A stretch of 63,518 nt of DNA from Prevotellaceae bacterium UBA2744 (lineage in GTDB: Bacteria; Bacteroidota; Bacteroidia; Bacteroidales; Bacteroidaceae). Position 1 is the first letter of the stretch, and every line of letters begins with the position of its first letter. Below, in pieces: positions 60,103 through 63,518 of this stretch. The stretch spans positions 1-63,518 of the forward strand of contig DEJQ01000011.1 in assembly GCA_002353575.1 (NCBI GenBank), given 5' to 3'. The position numbers and the translations under genes were made by a program. Under the pieces are notes generated by a model. The model did not search any database and was not told the origin of the DNA. It saw only the letters and a program-made list of their open reading frames with translations.

Positions 60103-60192
60103 CCACCAAAGAAATATCCACTGAAGAATTATCCACTGAAGAATTATCCACTGAAGAATTATCCACTGAAGAAATATCCACTGAAGAAATAT
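60103..60192. repeat. 15-bp tandem repeat, six copies
   Basis: CCACTGAAGAAWTAT units at 60118, 60133, 60148, 60163 and 60178, with a degenerate first unit at 60103. It fills part of the era-fabH gap (60050-60301). Confidence 0.92.
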
Positions 60193-60232
60193 CTACCAGG
60201 AAACACCCATAGAAGGAATATCTATTAGAGGA

Positions 60233-60267
60233 AAAAAGAGCGCAACGTGTCTATGCGATGCGCTCTC
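60233..60267 (-). terminator. terminator of fabH operon
   Basis: GAGCGCA/TGCGCTC stem followed by TTTTTT on the - strand, about 35 nt after fabH. Confidence 0.85.
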
Positions 60268-60301
60268 ACTTATCTCTTATTGTCGTTTGTCCTTACAATC
60301 A

Positions 60302-61387
60302 CTATTTCTGCAGCTTGCGTTTAGCATACCACTCTTCACGACTGATTTTGCCTTCCTTGTAGAACTCAGGAGGATTATCGGCAAACTTACTGCCGTCATA
60401 CCCCCATATCATATAGCTTGCTCCCCAAGTGAAACCGGCACCGAAAGCCGTAAACACCAGCTTGTCGCCACGCTTCAGCTGCGGTTCGTACTCCCAAAGG
60501 CAAAGCGGAAGCGTGCCACCGGACGTATTTGCCATGTGATCGATATTTATCATCACATGATCCTCTTCCACACCGATACGGCGAGCCACAGCACTTTCGA
60601 TACGGACATTCGCCTGATGAGGAATCACCCACGCAATATCGTCCTTCGTCAAATGATTGCGCTCTGCAATTGTTGCAACCGCATCCGACATATCAGTCAC
60701 AGCGTGCTTAAACACAGCACGGCCTTCCTGATACACGAAATGGAGACGCTCATCGACAGTCTCATGGCTTGGCATACGAGCCGAACCGCCAGCTGCCATA
60801 TGAAGATTCTCATATCCCTGACCATCTACACGAAGGTAGCTGTCCATAAGTCCATAATCCTCTTCCGTACCCTCCATCAGCACGCATGCAGCACCATCGC
60901 CGAAAATCGGACATGTGTTACGGTCCTCATAGTTTGTCATCGACGACATATGATCACCGCCGCAAATAATGATGCGCTTGTAGCGACCGCTGCGGATAAA
61001 ACCCGCACCAGTCTCCATCGCATAAAGGAAACCGGCACACGCTGCCTCCATATCGAAACCGAATGCCTTCTTCAAGCCTATGTTACCGATAACCAGCGAA
61101 GCTGTTGACGGGAAATGGTAGTCAGGAGTAGTTGTAGCACAAATGACAGCTTCTATGGTGTCAGGATCGACCTTTGTCTTGTCGAGCAGCTGACGCACAG
61201 CCTTGGTCATCATGAACGATGTACCGACACCCTCTTCAGGTTTCAAGATATGACGAGTCTTGACACCGATACGCTCCATAATCCACTCATCGCTGGTATC
61301 AACAATAGTGGACATCTCATCATTGTCAAGAATATAGGTTGGAACCCATCCGCCTACACCTGTAATAACTGCATTTATGTTTTTCAT
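60302..61387 (-). CDS. fabH: 3-oxoacyl-ACP synthase III
   Basis: 361 residues, about 30 longer than usual owing to a C-terminal charged extension (F-Y-K-E-G-K-I-S-R-E-E-W). Catalytic Cys in E-A-A-C-A-G-F near 113, His in I-P-H-Q-A-N near 257 and Asn in N-T-S-G-G-T near 290. Starts fatty acid synthesis. Operon yceD-like/rpmF/fabH, the usual order. Confidence 0.95.
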   Translation of the reverse strand: MKNINAVITGVGGWVPTYILDNDEMSTIVDTSDEWIMERIGVKTRHILKPEEGVGTSFMMTKAVRQLLDKTKVDPDTIEAVICATTTPDYHFPSTASLVIGNIGLKKAFGFDMEAACAGFLYAMETGAGFIRSGRYKRIIICGGDHMSSMTNYEDRNTCPIFGDGAACVLMEGTEEDYGLMDSYLRVDGQGYENLHMAAGGSARMPSHETVDERLHFVYQEGRAVFKHAVTDMSDAVATIAERNHLTKDDIAWVIPHQANVRIESAVARRIGVEEDHVMINIDHMANTSGGTLPLCLWEYEPQLKRGDKLVFTAFGAGFTWGASYMIWGYDGSKFADNPPEFYKEGKISREEWYAKRKLQK

Positions 61388-61405
61388 CAGAGATGAGCGA
61401 TTTTT

Positions 61406-61591
61406 TTAGATTGCGTCTTCTTTTACAATTGCAACCTTGCCACGGTAGTAACCACAAGCAGGGCATACTGTGTGATATACGTAGAATTCACCACAATTTG
61501 GACATACTGCAAGTGTCGGAGCTACTGCGCCGTCATGAGTTCTTCTTTTTCTAGTACGTGTCTTTGATTGTCTTCTTTTAGGATGTGCCAT
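61406..61591 (-). CDS. rpmF: 50S ribosomal protein L32
   Basis: 61 residues: basic N-terminus A-H-P-K-R-R-Q-S-K-T-R, then a C-P-N-C / C-P-A-C zinc ribbon. 18 nt before fabH and 14 nt after the YceD-like gene. Confidence 0.97.
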   Translation of the reverse strand: MAHPKRRQSKTRTRKRRTHDGAVAPTLAVCPNCGEFYVYHTVCPACGYYRGKVAIVKEDAI

Positions 61592-61605
61592 TTTCTATAA
61601 ATGTT

Positions 61606-62157
61606 TTAATTAAGTTTTAAATTCTTTAGTGCTGCCCAACGATCGTCCACTATTTGTGAATCACCGCCGGCTTCTGAACCATAGTCCTCATCATCCTCCT
61701 GGCTGCTTCGGGCAACCTGATGCCTGCTGAGTTGTTGCATCATCGATTCATCACATTTCCCAGGTTCGTGACAAACCGTAATCGGCATGCTGAGAGCTAT
61801 AAATTCATAGATAAACTGTGCAAGGTTTACATAGCCTTCTGTCTCAGGTACAATGACACAGTCACCTTCGTCGGAGTATTCGCTGCCAAGTTTGACAAGT
61901 AATTCGTCATCAGTCTCAATCCGCAATTCAAGATCTGAAAGACACCTGTCGCACGGTACGATAACATCTCCTTCTGAACTAATCCGAAACCTAAACATAG
62001 AGCCCGTATTCTGGCAATCGACAGTCGTATGTATATTGCCACGATGTATAAGTCCTTCAACCGCTTCAAAAAAACTGTCGTCCAGATTCCACTCTAAACG
62101 TGAGCCCTGAAGCTTAGAACTCAACAAATCGACTCTATAGGCATCTAATTTGCTCAT
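61606..62157 (-). CDS. YceD/DUF177 family protein
   Basis: 183 residues from ATG 62157 (M-S-K-L-D-A-Y). DUF177 signature V-P-C-D-R-C-L near 81 with C-x-x-C. The family is linked to 23S rRNA accumulation and is almost always before rpmF, as here. The -7 box TACCTTTG (62173-62166) ends 8 nt before the ATG, so the transcript is nearly leaderless. Confidence 0.88.
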   Translation of the reverse strand: MSKLDAYRVDLLSSKLQGSRLEWNLDDSFFEAVEGLIHRGNIHTTVDCQNTGSMFRFRISSEGDVIVPCDRCLSDLELRIETDDELLVKLGSEYSDEGDCVIVPETEGYVNLAQFIYEFIALSMPITVCHEPGKCDESMMQQLSRHQVARSSQEDDEDYGSEAGGDSQIVDDRWAALKNLKLN

Positions 62158-62165
62158 TTGGGATG

Positions 62166-62173
62166 CAAAGGTA
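62166..62173 (-). promoter_or_regulatory. -7 box of the yceD-rpmF-fabH operon
   Basis: TACCTTTG on the - strand, 8 nt before the start codon, implying a 5' leader of only a few nt. Confidence 0.65.
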
Positions 62174-62281
62174 CGAGTAAGCGACAGAAAAAACAAATTT
62201 ATTTAGGATTTTCCTTTCTATAATCCCCTTCATTACAAGAAAAACAAAATAAAACCTGCAATAATGCACTCGACGACCAAC

Positions 62282-63448
62282 TTAAACATCCTTGGGCAGT
62301 TCTATACGGAATGTAGTACCCACATTCAACTCTGAGTCCTTCACATATATCTTGCCATGATGATATTCTTCTATTATACGTTTTGCAAGCGAAAGACCAA
62401 GCCCCCACCCTCGCTCCTTCGTCGTAAAGCCAGGCCTGAAAACAGATTGGAAATTGCCACGCGGAATTCCCTTTCCGTTATCAACAACTTCAACATAGAC
62501 ATTCTTATCCGACTCATCAACATATATATCGATTTGCCCCGAACCACCCATGGCATCAACAGCATTCTTACACAGATTCTCGGCAACCCACTCGAATAGA
62601 CTCGATATAAGACTGGCCCAAACCGGAGTCTCAGGAAAATGCGTGATGATCTTCACCTTACGACTAGTCCGCTTATCCATATAAACCACTACACGTTCCA
62701 ACACATCCAGAACATTCTCCCTTTTGGGTTCAGGGACAGAACCGATCTTAGAGAATCTCTCCGCAATCCTCTCCAGCCTTCTTACATCCTTCTCCATTTC
62801 TGAGATAAGCGGATCATCAGGATACGCCTCCTTGAACACTTCGTTCCATGCCATCAGTGAAGAAATAGGAGTTCCCAACTGATGAGCCGTTTCCTTGGAT
62901 AAACCAACCCAAACCTTATTCTGTTCAGCGCGAGTAGTTGCAAACAAAGCAAAGACTGAAATCAAAACAAAAAGACAAACAACACACAACTGAATATAAG
63001 GATATACAGCAAGACGACGCAGCATTATGGACTCATCATAACAGACAATAATATAATCATCATTGTCACGATCCGTAGTCATATCTATTTTTATTTCTTT
63101 ACCCACCTCCCTGTAATTTGAAGCCAGTCGGGATATATATGCTATCGAATCCTCATTCTCCCGAAACTCCTTATTGATATTCCTGTATGTAAGCACCTCG
63201 CCGTTTTTGTCTAATACAATCACAGGAATAATATGATTACTGTTAAGGACTCGAATAACAAGACTTAAATCAGTATTCTCATCCGCACGATTAAGCGAAC
63301 GCATAGCCTCCGACCATATCTCAACCCTCTCCTTCTCCTCGGCCTCCAGTTCACGAATCATAAAACTAGATGCAATAAGCGATCCGACAGCTATACACAC
63401 AGCCGTCAGAACAATCACATACTTAATATGTTGAATACGTTCGAACAT
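62282..63448 (-). CDS. membrane sensor histidine kinase
   Basis: 388 residues. Two membrane helices (about 8-30 and 150-172) around a periplasmic sensor of about 120 residues. The H-box E-T-A-H-Q-L-G-T-P-I-S-S-L (His 189) is followed by N, G1 (D-N-G-K-G-I-P) and G2 (G-L-G-L-S-L-A-K) boxes. No HAMP domain is obvious. No response regulator gene is seen within the window. It ends about 70 nt before the window edge. Confidence 0.93.
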   Translation of the reverse strand: MFERIQHIKYVIVLTAVCIAVGSLIASSFMIRELEAEEKERVEIWSEAMRSLNRADENTDLSLVIRVLNSNHIIPVIVLDKNGEVLTYRNINKEFRENEDSIAYISRLASNYREVGKEIKIDMTTDRDNDDYIIVCYDESIMLRRLAVYPYIQLCVVCLFVLISVFALFATTRAEQNKVWVGLSKETAHQLGTPISSLMAWNEVFKEAYPDDPLISEMEKDVRRLERIAERFSKIGSVPEPKRENVLDVLERVVVYMDKRTSRKVKIITHFPETPVWASLISSLFEWVAENLCKNAVDAMGGSGQIDIYVDESDKNVYVEVVDNGKGIPRGNFQSVFRPGFTTKERGWGLGLSLAKRIIEEYHHGKIYVKDSELNVGTTFRIELPKDV

Positions 63449-63518
63449 CTATATCATGCTTAATTTCAGTTGTAGCAAATCACACAGAGCGCAAGTATAC
63501 AACATTTATAATAAACAG

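Overview
The window reads as a chromosomal segment of a Bacteroidales bacterium, most likely Prevotellaceae (inference). The evidence is: many promoters with the Bacteroidetes pattern TTTG-N19/20-TAnnTTTG; type IX secretion (T9SS) cargo with type A and type B C-terminal domains plus a PorT-like barrel; PepD, DUF6261 and DUF5683 family proteins; and a parA-parB-DUF5683-rel operon and a tig-clpP-clpX-recQ-guaB-PPIase-OstA-mutL strand typical of the phylum. No rRNA, transposase, integrase or CRISPR array was seen. Three tRNAs are present: Gln(CUG), Val(UAC) and Pro(UGG).

Left end, 1-6 kb (accessory, AT-rich, defence-like). On the + strand an intact AbiEi-type antitoxin precedes an AbiEii toxin gene that has lost its catalytic middle. 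These are followed by a predicted membrane-anchored guanidine-group deiminase (agmatine/peptidyl-arginine deiminase fold) and a small one-helix membrane protein. About 0.7 kb of hairpin-rich non-coding DNA follows. On the - strand lies a compact three-gene overlapping operon: AbiEi, AbiEii nucleotidyltransferase and a calcineurin-like metallophosphoesterase. It is bounded by two mirrored 44-bp palindromes that each carry a -7 promoter box. This is the best candidate here for an undescribed system: a type IV toxin-antitoxin pair with an added phosphoesterase and mirrored operators.

6-23 kb: mnmE, a nucleoside phosphorylase, a PD40 secreted protein and mutS2 on the - strand; a stand-alone type 2 tryptophan synthase beta (trpB) on +; a small AraC-type regulator; a 783-aa T9SS-exported surface protein behind a leader of about 370 nt; uvrA; a T9SS type B cargo; then a periplasmic-binding-fold protein and a PorT-like barrel.

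23-37 kb: a structured small RNA with its own canonical promoter (6S-like candidate), a GH35 beta-galactosidase, tRNA-Gln, surE, lpxB, a MerR regulator, pepD, a flippase-like membrane protein, rsmA (ksgA), then rel, DUF5683, parB and parA.

37-54.6 kb: tRNA-Val and tRNA-Pro, then a long - strand housekeeping run: mutL, a small membrane protein, OstA-like, two parvulin PPIases, guaB, recQ, clpX, clpP, tig, an NSS transporter, a lipoprotein and der.

54.7-63.5 kb: accessory genes lie between der and era (DUF6261, a frameshifted leucine-rich surface protein, a DUF2442/DUF4160 pair, an orphan sugar-binding lipoprotein, rubrerythrin). They are followed by era, fabH, rpmF, a YceD-like protein and a sensor kinase.

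A recurrent small-scale feature is a heptamer tandem repeat that starts at or overlaps the stop codon of a gene (four loci). Because 7 = 1 mod 3, each such array puts stop codons in all three frames. Longer tandem arrays (42, 41, 28 and 15 bp) occupy other gaps. Starts and functions were judged by eye from motifs; no database search was run.
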